A stretch of 64,000 nucleotides of DNA, taken from contig OY978529.1 in assembly GCA_963854835.1 (NCBI GenBank), positions 6,172,501-6,236,500 on the forward strand, in the 5' to 3' direction. The notes beneath the pieces are model-generated. The model saw only the letters and a program-made list of their open reading frames with translations. It did no database searches and was not told the DNA's origin. Source of the DNA: Megamerina dolium (taxonomy: Eukaryota; Arthropoda; Insecta; Diptera; Megamerinidae). Made by a program: the position numbers and the translations under genes. The number at the start of each line of letters is the position of its first letter. Within the stretch, counting starts at the first letter, position 1. This document shows positions 23,146 through 36,089 of the stretch, piece after piece.

Positions 23146-24689
23146 GTTTATTAAATTTACTAACAAAACGTTCTCTTACCAAACAAAATTGCAGCATATA
23201 GAGATCGGAAACCTCCCACGTTATGCACGAAGAACCAATAGGGTATAGAAGTGGTAGCATCATTGGAGAATTTTCTTCTTCGAAAATTATGTCTGAAACA
23301 CCATTTCGGTCAATGTTAAGTATTATAGGGGCTGAAATTCAAGACATGGAGGTAAATGTTGCTGGAAAACGATCAGCGCTAGGGAGCCACGCTTACTGAA
23401 CTAATATGGGCTGAAATTGAAGACATATAGGCATAACTTATCAAACCATCGATCTGTGTCAATTGACATCCTCGGAGCTTCGAGTTTACCTCTTTTGATG
23501 ATAATTTAGAGATGACGTGAAGGACTGATATATATATATGGTCTTACCCTTCATGAAATAAGGTCAGAAATCGTTAAGAAGGTCTTAAAAGGGTTAAGAG
23601 GAGTTTCAAAGTTTCAAAGTTATATCGGGAGGCAGTTGGTAAATCGGTAGTTTTCATAATGTCGATCAAATCTATTAATATTACTGTCGTATAAAAAAAA
23701 AAATTACTGTTGTATTGTATTTAAAAAAAAAAAATTGATCCCCTTTTATAAGAAATGACTGTCTATGTCTATGATTTCACTAGATATTCTTGTTATTCTT
23801 ACCATTGCATATGCTATATTCTTACAACTACAGTTCTTTTGTTGAATGAAAAAGTCTTACTTTTTGAGTTTAGTTTTTTGAATTCTTTTCACTGACTATT
23901 TTTATTTGATTTCATTTTAGTATTCTCCTTTTTGTTTTTGTGTTAAAGAAATACTATTCTTAACACTTAACAATAAGCATTCATCATGTAAATGCCCATA
24001 TTTTTGCTCAACAATTGTCACTGTCACAGTACTGTCGTTATTTATGTTGCTATTTCCAGATGTGTAAGGCTTTTAAGCGCCATCATTTTGCTAATTGCCT
24101 ATAAATGTAGGCAACATTTTGTCTTTTCTTTTTATATTTTTAAATATGATGTTATTACTACTTTCAGATGTATGTGTGTACGTTAAAGTTTTATAAATAG
24201 ATTTAAGTAGTTTGTGTGCTTTTTTATTTTTATTTCTATTTTATTTCTTTTTTTAATTTAGTTTCATTATTTTTGCACATTTTTTTTTAGAAAATGTAGG
24301 ACAAGGTGTAATAATGCTATTTAAATATTGTATTTGTGTTTATTGTCTTTGTTCTATTATAATCACATGTCCTAATTATTCTCTCTATATATACACATTA
24401 TCTATTATATACTGTTATATATTCTAGAAACTGCTTAAAAAGTATATGAAATAATTTTTAAATGAATTAGCGTAAGGCATTGTTAGAGCCCCTTCCGTCA
24501 CACATTAATGGAAAAATCAGAAAAAAGCCATTTATCTCGATATGGTTCTAGATGAAAAACGCCCATGGGAAAGTTAAGAAGAGACAGTTGGAACCAAATG
24601 GACCACCAAACATACCCTCGCCTTACCCCGATTATATTTTCTATGAACGTCAATATACTAAGCATAACTAATCAAGTCATAAATATTGG
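23146..24689. other. Non-coding gap
   Basis: No gene or assignable element was seen. Poly-A runs lie near 23690-23735. The stretch 23200-23650 has more even composition but no recognisable coding sequence. Confidence 0.4.
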
Positions 24690-25400
24690 TACACAGAAAA
24701 ATCGACGCCAAATGAAAATGAGTTAATATTTTTCAAAACTTTTTTTTCTTTTTATTGGGTTATTCAATGGCTTCAAATCTGAGGACAATTTATTCGAAAT
24801 GACTTCCATTTGCCTTCCAGCACAACTTGAAACGATCTGGCCACTTATCGATAGCGAGACGCACTTCATGCATGCGGAATTTGTCCACTGTACGGACAAG
24901 GGCTCGCTTCAACGACTCAATATTTGGTTTGTCGAGTAGAGCAAGCCATGCCCAATTTGTAATCCAACGAATTGAGGTCTGGACTACCAGCTGGCCGTTG
25001 ATATGAATCCCGGAATATTGTTTTTTAGCCACAGTTGAGTCGTTTTTATCTTGTGAGCTGGAGCAGAGGCCTCTTTAGATCCTCGGGATGAGTTGGGATG
25101 CTTCTCTGAATGACCGAGCATACAGACGATCGTTCTGTTTATTCAAAGTTTCTTCTACGGTGAAGATTTTCTCGTCAGTAAACAGAAAACTTTCGATTTT
25201 GGCTTGCATTTGTCCTTCCAATGCGGCCGTGAGCAAGTGTCTTTTGTGTCGCTTTTAGGGGCCGAGTCTCAAATGGACTTGGATTTTTCCAAAAATTTGC
25301 ATTTCCCACGACAAGATTTTCTGTTTTCGCTGAGACGGCTACCGGTACAACGATTACCGATTATCCCATACAGCATAGAACAGGAAATGGAATCGATAAT
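24690..25400 (-). mobile_element. maT-type (DD37D) mariner relic, copy 1
   Basis: On the minus strand, blocks in order are a degenerate start near 25300-25400, ENLHRR region and NQNDRLYARSF near 25110-25160, then LVVQTSIRW near 24960-24990. The C-terminal NIESLKRALVRTVDKFRMHE and WPDRFKLCWKANGSHFE end the frame at 24790-25032. The middle with the second and third catalytic aspartates is lost or frameshifted. The ALVR and KANGGHFE-type ending is characteristic of maT-like transposases. No TIRs are seen. Confidence 0.7.
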
Positions 25401-25680
25401 GTCATAGGGGATGGAGTATTACGTCTCAACTGCAGTTAATTGTTGCAACTCTGCAATCTTTGATGCAGCATTCTGTACCGAATGGCTATTGTAATTCAAA
25501 TGGTATAAGAATCAACAGTCAGTCCTCAATATTCTAAAAGGTGATACCGAAGCTGGGATGCGTTGCACCATGACAGATAGGGATATTTGCTTTCGAGACG
25601 AAAAATATTGATACTTTAATCTAAATAATGCCACGAATATTATTTGAATAGTCATTTTTTAAATGTCATATATATATATA

Positions 25681-26777
25681 TAAAGTTAGGCGGTTGAAGT
25701 GTTAGCTATTCAAGCGACTGTATCTCATTTGAGTGAAATTATGTTTTATTGATTCAAATTACAAAAATTGTGGAAATAATCAAAATTTCAAAATCCATTC
25801 ACTCTAGCTCGATGTGGCCACCTTTTGCCCTGACTATGGCCTTCAAATGGTTAAAAAATGATTTGAATGCTTCACAAATATTATCTTCTGGTATTTTGGC
25901 CCATTCCCGAACAATGGATTTCTTCCGCGCATCCATACCGGCATATTTTTTAAACCTCTGACCCAGATGGAATAGTCCATCAGATTTGCATCTAGCGAAT
26001 TCGAAGCCATTTGTGGACGAAATGAAGTGTGGAAAATGATTTTGTAACCGGTCACAGCTGCCCATGCCATTACTTGAGATGGAAAATTACTTCAGGTGCC
26101 CATTCGTAGTCTCAAATTTTCGGAAGTGCGTTCAGTTAAGTAAACACGATCATTTTGAGAGTTTATGAACTGCTCAATAGGGAAATTTTTCTCATTCGCC
26201 ACGTTCGTGCAAGCGTATCAACTCCTTTGCTCTTTCGAGTCGAACTTTTTGTTGCTTTGGTGTAAGATCGAGTACCTTTTGGAACTTGTAGGCTTTACCT
26301 TGAGCTCATTTTGGAATATGCGTCGCATACTTTGCTAGAATATTTGCAGTTCTTTGGCAATTTGATTACCACTACGACGTGAATTTCGTTCAAGTCGTGC
26401 CTTCACTTTCCGAACCATTTCAGGTGATGTTGCTTTTGTTTTTTTTCGTCCATCATCATAGCATTTGACAATGCTGCTTGTAACATTGTAACGATTTATG
26501 GTACGTTACACAAATATTTTATTCACTTTGAGGTATTTGAGCCTCATAGTGAACCATAGTTGATTGTGACTTTTCAGTCAAATATAACCCAATCACACTA
26601 TTACGTTTGAATTCCATTTCGAATAACTTTTGTTCTATAAAACTTAGATGCAAATGCTTGTGCTAGTTTGTAAACAATATTAACAGCTGTTATTGGTATG
26701 AATTTCACGTAGTTGGCAATATCGGTTTGACAGATATACCTGTGTGTAGTTGGTAACACTTCAATCGCCTAACCCTG
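25681..26777 (-). mobile_element. maT-type (DD37D) mariner with both TIRs, deleted
   Basis: TIRs of about 20 bp match: GTTAGGCGGTTGAAGTGTTA at 25685-25704 against TAACACTTCAATCGCCTAAC at 26754-26773. TA dinucleotides lie outside. Minus-strand transposase blocks are SPEMVRKVKARLERNSRRSG near 26390-26430, then RIFQNELKVKP and NEKNFPIEQFINSQNDRVYL near 26130-26190. Next is VMAWAAVTGYK near 26040-26070 and the C-terminus KKSIVREWAKIPEDNICEAF to KAIVRAKGGHIE near 25803. A deletion after AVT removes the second aspartate, and a frameshift follows. It is non-autonomous now. Confidence 0.85.
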
Positions 26778-28189
26778 TATATAAATTTGTAATAAAAATT
26801 TCCCTCATATATCTCATATACAACTTTTCATATTCTGTATTAAATTTCATAGAGACTTGATGAACACTTCTTCACCTCTATCACAATTCCGTTTACTTTT
26901 TGATCAGCATATGAATATAAATGCAGCTCGTGTTTACATGTGAGAAGTGTCCATGTATCTACTTATACTCTATAAGTAGATACATGAACACTTCTTGATT
27001 ACAATATCACAGAGTGTGTGTTGTGATACACATACATCCATTTAATATAGGACATAGCCATTTAGTTCTGTAAATATTGGTGATGATCGAAACCAAACAG
27101 AAACATCACCACAACAACAATAACAAGCACATCGATGTGTACGTACTTGCTGGAAAATATAATATATCGTATTCAACTATATGATATTAGTATATGTCTG
27201 TGTGTGTGTTTGTTGGAATACTTAAATCAAAAAATTGTGGTTAAACACAACACAAATTTTCTTACATTTTCATTATCGACTACTTGGGACTATGTATGTA
27301 CGTACTTACTCTTCTTTAACTAACAAAGTACTACGAGTATTATGCTTTACCACAGGACACTTATCAATCATGTTGTGTATTTGTTTACTTAGAAAATTGC
27401 TTGCTGTAATTTAAGATGTATACACACACACACACACACACAAGTATTTTAATATGTTGCAATGGGTGCAGCTGTAGCAGCAGCAACAACAATGATGTTT
27501 TTGATGTATTTGACTGATTGATTGACTAACTATATGTCAGTCATTAGAAAGTTAATATCTATGTTGGAGATGGAAAGGATATATGACTGATAATTGGTTG
27601 ATTTCCAATAATGATGTACTCATTTATTGTAGTGGTGAAATGTAATAAATTGTTGATAGTTGATAAGTAATATGTACTTGGTGTTGCTTTTTATTTTTCT
27701 AATGGAAATCCTTTCAAGATGTCACCAACTACTTTATCCATTCTTCAATAGTACAATTGTCATACTTGGATGTTTTAGTCACATATATGTATTTACAATT
27801 TATTTGTCAATTTTTGACAAACATAATTTTTGGAAAACTAGCAAACAATAGTGCAGAACTTTAGTACCATTTTAGCAAAGTGCCCAATACTTACACATAC
27901 ATACATGCGAGTACATATTTGTTCAATTTGTTGCTTGCTAAAAGTTATATTTCTTTCCAAAGGCCATTATTCATTGTATTTTTTCATAAATAGAAACTTT
28001 TGAATTACAAGTGTAGAATTTAACTATAACATTTGCATCTGCATATGCATTTATGGAAAGACTTTCTCAAAACTAATTGATGTTGTATTCTGGTAAGGGA
28101 TAAATTTTCTTATATAAGGTCTAGTATAAAGAAATCCATTATATTTGCATTAAATTGAAGGTTTTATTTAGCATAGTTAGATGGATCCG
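26778..28189. other. Non-coding gap with (CA)n
   Basis: A (CA)n run lies at about 27420-27442 and CAG/CAA repeats near 27470-27492. Apart from the hairpin listed separately, nothing is recognisable. Confidence 0.4.
26943..26995. repeat. Near-perfect 25-bp-arm hairpin
   Basis: Arms 26943-26967 and 26971-26995 are reverse complements with one mismatch and a 3-nt loop (CTC). The stem starts AGAAGTGTCCATGTATCTAC. No coding sequence or TIR family explains it. Confidence 0.8.
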
Positions 28190-28870
28190 ATTTAGGTCAA
28201 ATATGCACTGTTTTGTTTGATAACTTGTTGCCATGTTGAAGGTAATTTTATAATGCCACTCTCATAGAAACCCTCATCCATATTGGCAAAAAACTGTAAC
28301 AGTCGATTTTCACAAGCTTCTCTTGAGGCGAATTTTTCACCAGCAAAATCATTCGCCATAGACAGGAATACTTGGTGCCAGGTCCGGACTATAAGAAGGA
28401 TGCATAAGAACCTCCCGATCCTGCTCCTGGAGCTTCTGGCGAGTCACTATCGATGTGTGTGGCCTGGAGTTGTTATGATGGACAACACAATTCCTCTGCT
28501 ATTGGCCAAAGCTGGCCGCTTCTGGGAGATTGCTTCCTTCAGACGGTCTAATTGTTGACAGTACAGGTCCGAAATAAGAGTTTGACCGTAGGGGAGCAGC
28601 TCATAGTAGATGATTCCCTGCCAATCACACCGAACACATAGCAAAACCTTCCTGACCGTCACTCCTGGCTTGGCCACTGTTTGCGCCGGTTCACTGCTAT
28701 TCGACCACAACCGTTCTCGCTTGACGTTGTCGTAAGTGACCCAGTTTTCATCACCAGTATACATCCACTTTAGAAATGGATCGATTTTGTTGCTATTCAG
28801 CAGCGATTCGCAGATGGAAATTCGGTCCATGAGGTTTTTTTTGCGTTAACTCGTTTGGCACCCATATTCC
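28190..28870 (-). mobile_element. Tc1/mariner transposase relic, middle and C-terminus
   Basis: This is the same family as 1-445. The 127-codon frame at 28447-28830 carries MDRISICESLLNSNKIDPFL, then the first catalytic motif YTGDENWVTYDN, and GIIYYELLPYGQTLISDLYC. It shifts frame at the second motif: the shifted frame reads HHNN, where HHDN is normal in the family. C-terminal pieces (EKFASREACENRL, FFANMDEGFYES) continue to about 28190. The N-terminal HTH and both TIRs are missing. Confidence 0.85.
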
Positions 28871-29614
28871 AACTATTAGTTGGGAATAATATTCCAATCA
28901 CTGGTTCATAGATTCTTACCTCTGAAAACTCATCTGTAGTAGAATCTTGTAGTACTCATATAAAGCTTAGCTATGATTTTAAAATTGCAGTTAGGATACC
29001 CATAACGATTGTTATTAAGAAAAGGTTAACTCAAACGATTCATTCATTGATAGTGGCAATCAAATTAAATCAAGTCTTGTGATTAATCTACAAGGGACAG
29101 TGTTTTTTCATCTTTATAGTTTCCTTTGGCCGGAGGTACTTGGTGTGATGGTACATTTTCATAAGTGAAATTTACTCTGTGTTGGCTCTTTTGATGTTCT
29201 GATGTCAGTTTTGAAGCAAAGCACAGTTGAATGTGACTAATTGTTCGCAATTGCATTGAATAGTAATATAATATATGCCTTTTGGTCTTAGAAAGTCATG
29301 CCAGATTACACGCTAATATTCTCGGAAAACATGTCTTCTTTCCTAAGAGATTTGGCCCTTAGGCCTATAAAGCCAATTTCTCGGTGCTGGAGTATGATTT
29401 TTTTTCCTTTAGGAATTCGTTTCAATGCAAAAGTAAATAGCATTTCATAAGTACTCCTTCAGTGCTCCTACTCGTCAAAATTTTTCAGTCGTCTTCCACG
29501 TTCTGCGATTCTTAGACCGAAACCACCACTTTTGAATTTATTGAACTGCTCATAATGCTGTTATATGCCAAGTGAATTCTCTGCGTAACAGGCAACAGGT
29601 TTCTTTTTGGATGT
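28871..29614. other. Non-coding gap
   Basis: No gene or recognisable element was seen. Confidence 0.4.
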
Positions 29615-30345
29615 AATTAAAAAGCCAAGAGTCACGTCGAATGGGACTTACGGTGACCGAGGGCAAGACGAAGTACCTAGTATCAACAAACAAAGACTTC
29701 CAGCGTCTTGGACAACACGTCACTGTTGACAATTTCACTTTCGAGGCGGGGAAGGACTTTGTCTATCTTGGAACCAGCATCAATAACTGCAATGACGTCA
29801 GCCTGGAGATCATGCGTAGGATAACTCTTGCTAACAGGTGTTACTTTGGGCTAAGTAAGCAATTGAGTAGTCGAGCCTTCTCTCGAAGATCGAAAATCAC
29901 ACTCTACAAGTCCCTCATTATTCCTGTCCTAACATATGGTGCAGAAGCTTAGACAATTTCCACCACGGATGAGCGGATGCTTGGAGTTTTCGAGAGAGAA
30001 AAGTTCTGCGCAGGATCTTCGGACCTATTTGCGTTCATGACGAATATCGAATAAGATACAACAATGAGCTGTATGAGCTGTACGCAGACATTGACATAGT
30101 CAATCGAATCGAAATCCATCGGTTGCGCTGGCTGGGTCATGTCGAGCGTTTGGAAGAAGAGGGTATTTAATTCGGCACCCGCTGGAGGACGCAGAAGAAG
30201 AGGAAGACCAAACCTCCGTTGGTAAAACCAAGTGTTAGGTAACCTGGCGTGGAATATCCAATTGGCGCCAGCAAACGAAAAATAGAGAAGACTGGCGCCT
30301 CATTATATGTTCGGCCTAAATCGATCATCGGTTGTTATGACCAGA
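29615..30345 (+). mobile_element. RTE-type LINE, 3' fragment
   Basis: This is the C-terminal third of the 52991-family ORF. The main frame (29641-29952) gives MGLTVTEGKTKYLVSTNKDF, FVYLGTSINNCNDVSLEI and LSSRAFSRRSKITLYKSLII, and stops at TAG in GAEA* near 29950. Shifted frames continue with ERMLGVFERE, FRTYLRS-type noise, YNNELYELYADIDIVNRI and RPNLRW-like sequence. It ends with the family 3' UTR (TCGGCCTAAATCGATCATCG, then GTTATGACCAGA) near 30345. It is 5'-truncated within the palm domain. Confidence 0.85.
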
Positions 30346-30920
30346 TTAGAAGAAGAAGAGTTAAAAAATCAATACTGTCTCAATACCAGTGACTTAGTCA
30401 GGATATTGTAAAGTGGGGATAAGATGAAAAAGATGTGTAAGAAAAAAAGTATTATTTTTTAGGTTAACAAGTCCATCGGTCAAGGGGGGATCTATCCTTC
30501 TTATCACCTTCCCTGGCTTCACCACTGCCATATACCGTAGTTTAATGTGCACAAAACTTGACATAACTGGAAAAATTAAATGAAGCTATCTTATGAAATT
30601 TAATTGGTAGTGAATTGCAGAGTTATACATAAAAATATAGTAGGAACTCTGCCAAGCGATTGGTCGATCCTAAATCCATATTCTGTATATATTTGAAATT
30701 TACGAAGTTATTATATTATTTGAATTTGTTGAATTTTAATATTTGACTGAATATTATATTTTGAATTATTATTGCAAACAACTTCAATAAATTAATCTTG
30801 GGCTTTTCTAAATTTATACTACTAATTCAGTATCAATTTCTATTTGATAGTTTTCGTGGCAATCGCACACTTACTATTCCATAATTATTTCGATTCAATT
30901 AAAAATATATTGATAATATA
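30346..30920. other. Non-coding A+T-rich gap
   Basis: No gene or recognisable element was seen. Confidence 0.4.
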
Positions 30921-31104
30921 CATTCTGTCAAATAAGTACCCGGAAATTCTCATTTTTAATTTTCCCTCTGAGAATAGCAATAAAACTTCACAGAATAGTG
31001 GCTGACAGTTGTGTCAACCTGGGAAAAAAATTTTTTTGAAAAATTCTCAGAGGGAAAATTAAAAATGAGAATTTCCGATTTCCGGGTACTTATTTGACAA
31101 AATG
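30921..31104. mobile_element. 184-bp MITE of the CATTCTGTCAAATAAG mariner family
   Basis: Terminal inverted repeats of about 55 bp begin CATTCTGTCAAATAAGTACC (left) and, as reverse complement, CATTTTGTCAAATAAGTACC (right). TA dinucleotides lie just outside both ends. The interior (AGCAATAAAACTTCACAGAA, then GGCTGACAGTTGTGTCAACC) matches the right arm of the element at 40604-41160. It is therefore a deletion derivative of that family with no coding sequence. Confidence 0.9.
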
Positions 31105-32039
31105 TATACATGTATAGATACACGAGGGCTTACTGTAAGTACCTATTTCCTTAACATGCCCAAAAAGTATATTGTTCTTTTTGTAAAATATTTAATTATT
31201 TGCACACATACATTTAGATTTACAATTCCAAATGTTAAAAGCATTGTTTCGATATTGCGTGTTCCTTTGTTTTTTGTAAAAATATTTTAAAATGTAATAA
31301 TTTTCAGCTGTTGCTATTTTGTGTATTTCGTATACACACAACTCACAAGAAGTGAATATGCGAGAATATTTGTATATAATAGTATATTATTATGTGAAAA
31401 ATTAACAACAACAATACCAAAAGAGTAACAGAAAGTTCAAAAACAAATACATTTTAATTATGTCAAAGGCAATAAAAATAAAAATTATTTTGATTTCCCA
31501 TAGATTCCATTACTCCGAATCAAAGTAAATATCTGAACATGAGAATGTGCATGCCCATCCACTTTGGAGGATTTAATTAGTTCAACAATTTCAAAAGTAA
31601 TGAAATTTAATTTTCATCACCATCATTATTAGCATCACCACCATTACTTACATATATCAATGTGAGTACGAATGTTTTTCTTGGGGGCAATCAACCCATT
31701 ACTGTGAAACAATGGATAAAGTTTTGTTTTTTGCCCAATAAAATATAATATTTTATGTTCGCTGAATGTTTATTGTTTGTTTTTTTTTTTTCAAAAAAAA
31801 GTTTTCAAATATTTTGAAAAGTAATAGCGGCCAATAAGTAGTGCCGGGGACGAGAGTGTCTGTATGTATTGTATTTGCTGGTAGAGTTTATTAACCGAAT
31901 TCAAAAAAAAACTAAATTTAGCCTCGTAAACCATCGCAAACCAGGAAGAACTCATCTGATAAGGTTGTCATAAATAATTAGGTTCATCCCATCTATCATC
32001 TATTCATCTACCTAAGCTTAAAAAAGGCAATCTCACAGG
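31105..32039. other. Non-coding A+T-rich gap
   Basis: Poly-T and poly-A runs near 31775-31800. No gene or recognisable element was seen. Confidence 0.4.
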
Positions 32040-32890
32040 ACATAAAAATATCCTGGACACCGTTTGGAGCTCTCCATGTCTTGTGATCTTCGGCAAGATG
32101 GATAGAAAGCTAGTACTATCCAAGCACTTTGCAGTGGTCATCAATGACCGTTCGGCTTGGATTAGTAGCGAAGGGTACTCACAGTTGTGGTACACTGATG
32201 GGTCTAAGATGAAAAATTCTCGTTTCAATCGAGGCTGGTTTGGGCATGTTGTAAACTTCTCAATGCCCTGGCAACAAAGAATCCTGTCACCCCAATGTAG
32301 ATGTAGGGACAGACATGAGGGCCACGAGGGAGAGGAAATGGCCGACTTCCTTGCAAAGGAAGGCGAAAGCACTGCTTTCATTGGACCAGAGCCTATTTGC
32401 GGGATTACAAACAGTTGCATAAACAAGTTGATATGTGAGAGGGTAGAAACGGGATCTACTCGACTACTGGAAAGCCCAAACGGGCATGCGGCAGTCGAAG
32501 AGACTTATTGATCGCGCACATGCTAGGGTGGACGCGGTCCTTAACCTCAGCAGAAATTACATAAAACTCTACACAGAGCTGCTCACTGGGCGCTGTAGAC
32601 TTAATTACCATATGAAGAAAATAGGTGAGGTAGAAAGCAATACCCGTCGACTATGTCATGAGGAACACAAAAAATCGGAACATATTTTATACAATTGCCC
32701 AGCGATGGCAAGACGTAGACTTGCTTACTTAAGTAATGGCATCTTGATTCCAAACCACATAGGTAAAATCAAGCACACAGCAATTATAAGATTTATAATT
32801 AGTCTAGAATTATTTTAGTTGGGCAATAGGCGCACAAAATATCTTTTAGGTCGCAGTGCATTAAATAGCCTGAATAAGTAATATAAATAG
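32040..32890 (+). mobile_element. I-like non-LTR element, RNase H and 3' end
   Basis: The frame at 32083-32511 contains the region between RT and RNase H, then LWYTDGSK (first RNase H aspartate, near 32190-32213). A deletion removes the central E and D motifs, and EEMADFLAKEGESTAFIGPE follows near 32330-32395. The frame at 32486-32818 continues RLIDRAHARVDAVLNLSRNY, then ELLTGRCRLNYHMKKIGEVE. A cysteine-type tail follows (RRLCHEEHKKSEHILYNCPA). The 3' UTR has GGTCGCAGTGCATTAAATAG near 32850-32870. It is the same family as 55055-55680 and close to 12270. Confidence 0.8.
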
Positions 32891-35800
32891 ATTCATGCAA
32901 GGCATACTCACTTAAATCGATTAACAAACTTTGTAACTGTGTGCCTGATAGCTCCCATAAAATATTAATAATAATTATAGCTGAGTATGTGATGGTATGA
33001 TATGCAGTCTATGAATATGCTTTAGTAAAGTTTCCTAAAAAAATTTGGTACTCCAAGGTGTGTTTGTTTCGGAGTTGAACTCAAGTTGGCAGGAATCGGA
33101 CCAGTTTTAAGATAAAATTCTTTCAATAAAAGTTATTTTCGGAGATTTTGGAATAGATTCCAATAAAAACTGAAAGATCTAGACTTGTTTATTATTGACA
33201 AGGCCTTTTGTTTTGGCCTAAAAAATATTGAGACAAGTTCAACTGTTATTGTTGGGCAAGAAATACAAAAGTTCGGAATTTCCAGCTATTATCGGATTTT
33301 TCTCAAGAAGTTCAAAATATAAAAGAGATCCAGAATTCTTATAGAGAAGGTCCTGAGGAAATCAGGGACATTGAAAACGTTCTTCTATGACAATATTTTA
33401 CCCTGGACAATTTCGATCTGGTAAAAAACTGTTAAATTTGGTACCTGTAGTGGGTAGTGGTTATCCCTTGTTTAAAAAAAAATGATGAAATAAAATATTC
33501 GAATATTTTTAATCGCCCTTAGAAGGATATATTGTAGTTAATTCCATTAATTTTACATACCTACTCTTTAACTCTATCTCATTGCGAGCTCTCTATCAAA
33601 ATTGATATTCTTACAAATTTTTCTCCTACCGTTCTCCTACCAGGCTGCCTAAATTTTTACTACTCAACATTTTTTGTATAAATACTAACTCTCTATCTTT
33701 ACTCCAAAGGGAGACCTCCAACAAAACGAATAACTCTATAAGTGCTCAGAAACCCCTCCCGAAGTGGTATAGTGTTTAGCCGGCATTATTAATTAATCGA
33801 AATGTTGGTGCAGAAGAATTATGGGTTTAACGCCGAAATTGTAAAATATTTTTATTTTTTATTTTTTTGAAGACGGTTCAGCTTTTTTAAGAGCAATTTT
33901 TTTCCGGGAGTGCGGAAGGTTATTCGTTTAACCCTTAAAGGGTAACGTTATTCTATATACACTAAATATAATGCTCGCCGACTCGACGAAACCTGTTTTG
34001 AAACTTTAATTGAAAAAAAAAAAAGTAAAATGAAAGAAATCGTTTTCATTTGTTTAATTTCTTGGCTTGTACGAAATTAAAATTATTACACTTCTTTGAT
34101 TTCTTTTTTAATTTGAGCGTTGGGTTCCCGCAAGCGTTAGGTTTTATGGATCGCACACAGGTGGTTTTACAAGCTAGATGGGTGTGAACCAGTAATTCGT
34201 AGTAAAGTTTGTCATTTCGACGAAGTTGGTTTCCTTTTGCTGCAAAAAAAAAAGCACTTACTTTACGCTCACACAGCTTAACGTCTGCTGAACATTAAAA
34301 CACAATTCAAGCTAACGTTATTGCAAAAGAGAGTCCAAAATAACAAACGAATGGAGAGAACCATGGAAAAAGAGCAAGAGCAAATGCTCGTCGAAACGAC
34401 GAGGATTACCCTTACAGGGTTAAAATATTCATATATAATATTATTTGTATTAGCATTGCAGCTTAACATTGTATTTAAGTATGTGGAATTTTTAATTACC
34501 ATAAAGATCCGTCTAAATGGCATAATATAATATGTATAATTAATGCTTACAGGATTATGAGCACTCTGAAATGCAAGGAGAAATGCATTTTATCATTTTA
34601 TCTGAATGATAAAGGATTCTCAATACAGACAGAAATGTAGTTGGTTCAAATATATGAGCTCCTTTTTGGTTAATATTCTCCAACTATTTACATTTCGATC
34701 TACATCTTTTGCGAATGTTCGGCTTTGGCTAGGCTTCGCCTCAAACACTTTGAAGTGAGTTTCCCAACATCAACTTCAATCATCAAAAGTTCGACAAGAT
34801 CAAATCTATTTTTCATTAAAAATGTATAGGAGATTCTAGTGTCGTAGACGGGCTTGGATACAAAAGATCTCATTTGGTCGCAGTGCCCGTAACACTTGTG
34901 GTTGTCCCTCAGAAGTATCAGCCGTAGGGCTCATATCGTATAACAGACCTCAGTCTAGTTTTGCGTGGTCCACTTGATGAACAAGGATTATGTCATTGCT
35001 CCAACGTCTGGCTCAGGTTGATCACTGAATGAATCCGGTATTTGTTGGGCTTGAACAGGTTCCGATTAAATTGTATGTACGAGTATAGCTACAGTAATGA
35101 ACTTTATTACTATTTTCCACTTTTTTCTTCAGTTATACGCAATAATAATTTAATGTACAAGGGTGATATGAGAATTATATCCACATAGTTATTTATATAT
35201 AAAATTACACGTAAATCAAGTGTAAGTAAATAAGCAACAGCTGCTGTTAAGAGTTTCGATTATGCTACGAATTATGGAAATGTAGAATAAAAAATGCAAT
35301 TAAATTCAGAAAAATATTTATTAATAACACATTACTTAATATTACAAGTACTTTCTATCCTGCTGTTACATTAAATAATACCAAATTCCCCGTTGTTCCT
35401 ACTCCAACTGTTGGATTCATCATCAATTCGCTATATAGTTTGAAGCTAATGCTAATTGCCTTGATATAAGCAAGATAATAAGTACACATTGAGTTTATAC
35501 GATTCTATAAATCTATTATTATACACTTATCCTTGTAAAAAATGCTTACTTTTTTTTGTGTAAGGCTTCAAGACGCCTAATGACTCCAATGTACCCCGAA
35601 AATTGTTAAGCCATGCAATACGTACGAGTGTAATGAATTTAATTGGTGACAAACAACAACAAAAAAGTTAAGAAAATGAAAACAACAATTGTTATAACAA
35701 TAATTTAATAAGCTCATTGCATTATACTCATAAAATATATCTACTTATCAAACAAAATACGAATATAGGGGAGATATATTTTTGTCAGAGTACTTAAATC

Positions 35801-36089
35801 CTTATGCACATACTGTACTTACGAGGAAGTGTAGGTATGTATATTAAGGCGATTCAAATTTTTAATCAGCCTAAACTTAGTGAAAAAGCCAAAATTTCAA
35901 TAATTTCAAGGATTTATTCACACTCCGCATTTAGGCGCACCCCTAATAAGTGAACAAATTTAGTAAATGTGTTCAAAGGCACTTCATTGGCAAGCTATTA
36001 TTGTTTTCCCTTGAAAGAAGTTGGAGATAGAGGGTAAGAATGTTTAGAGGAAATATTTAGGAGAAAAGAATAATGGAGCTCCGTCATAG
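32891..36089. other. Long non-coding gap
   Basis: This is A+T-rich sequence with poly-A and poly-T runs. A segment at 34856-34895 (GATCTCATTTGGTCGCAGTGC) resembles the 3' UTR of the I-like family at 32040 and may be a remnant. No host gene is visible. Confidence 0.4.
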
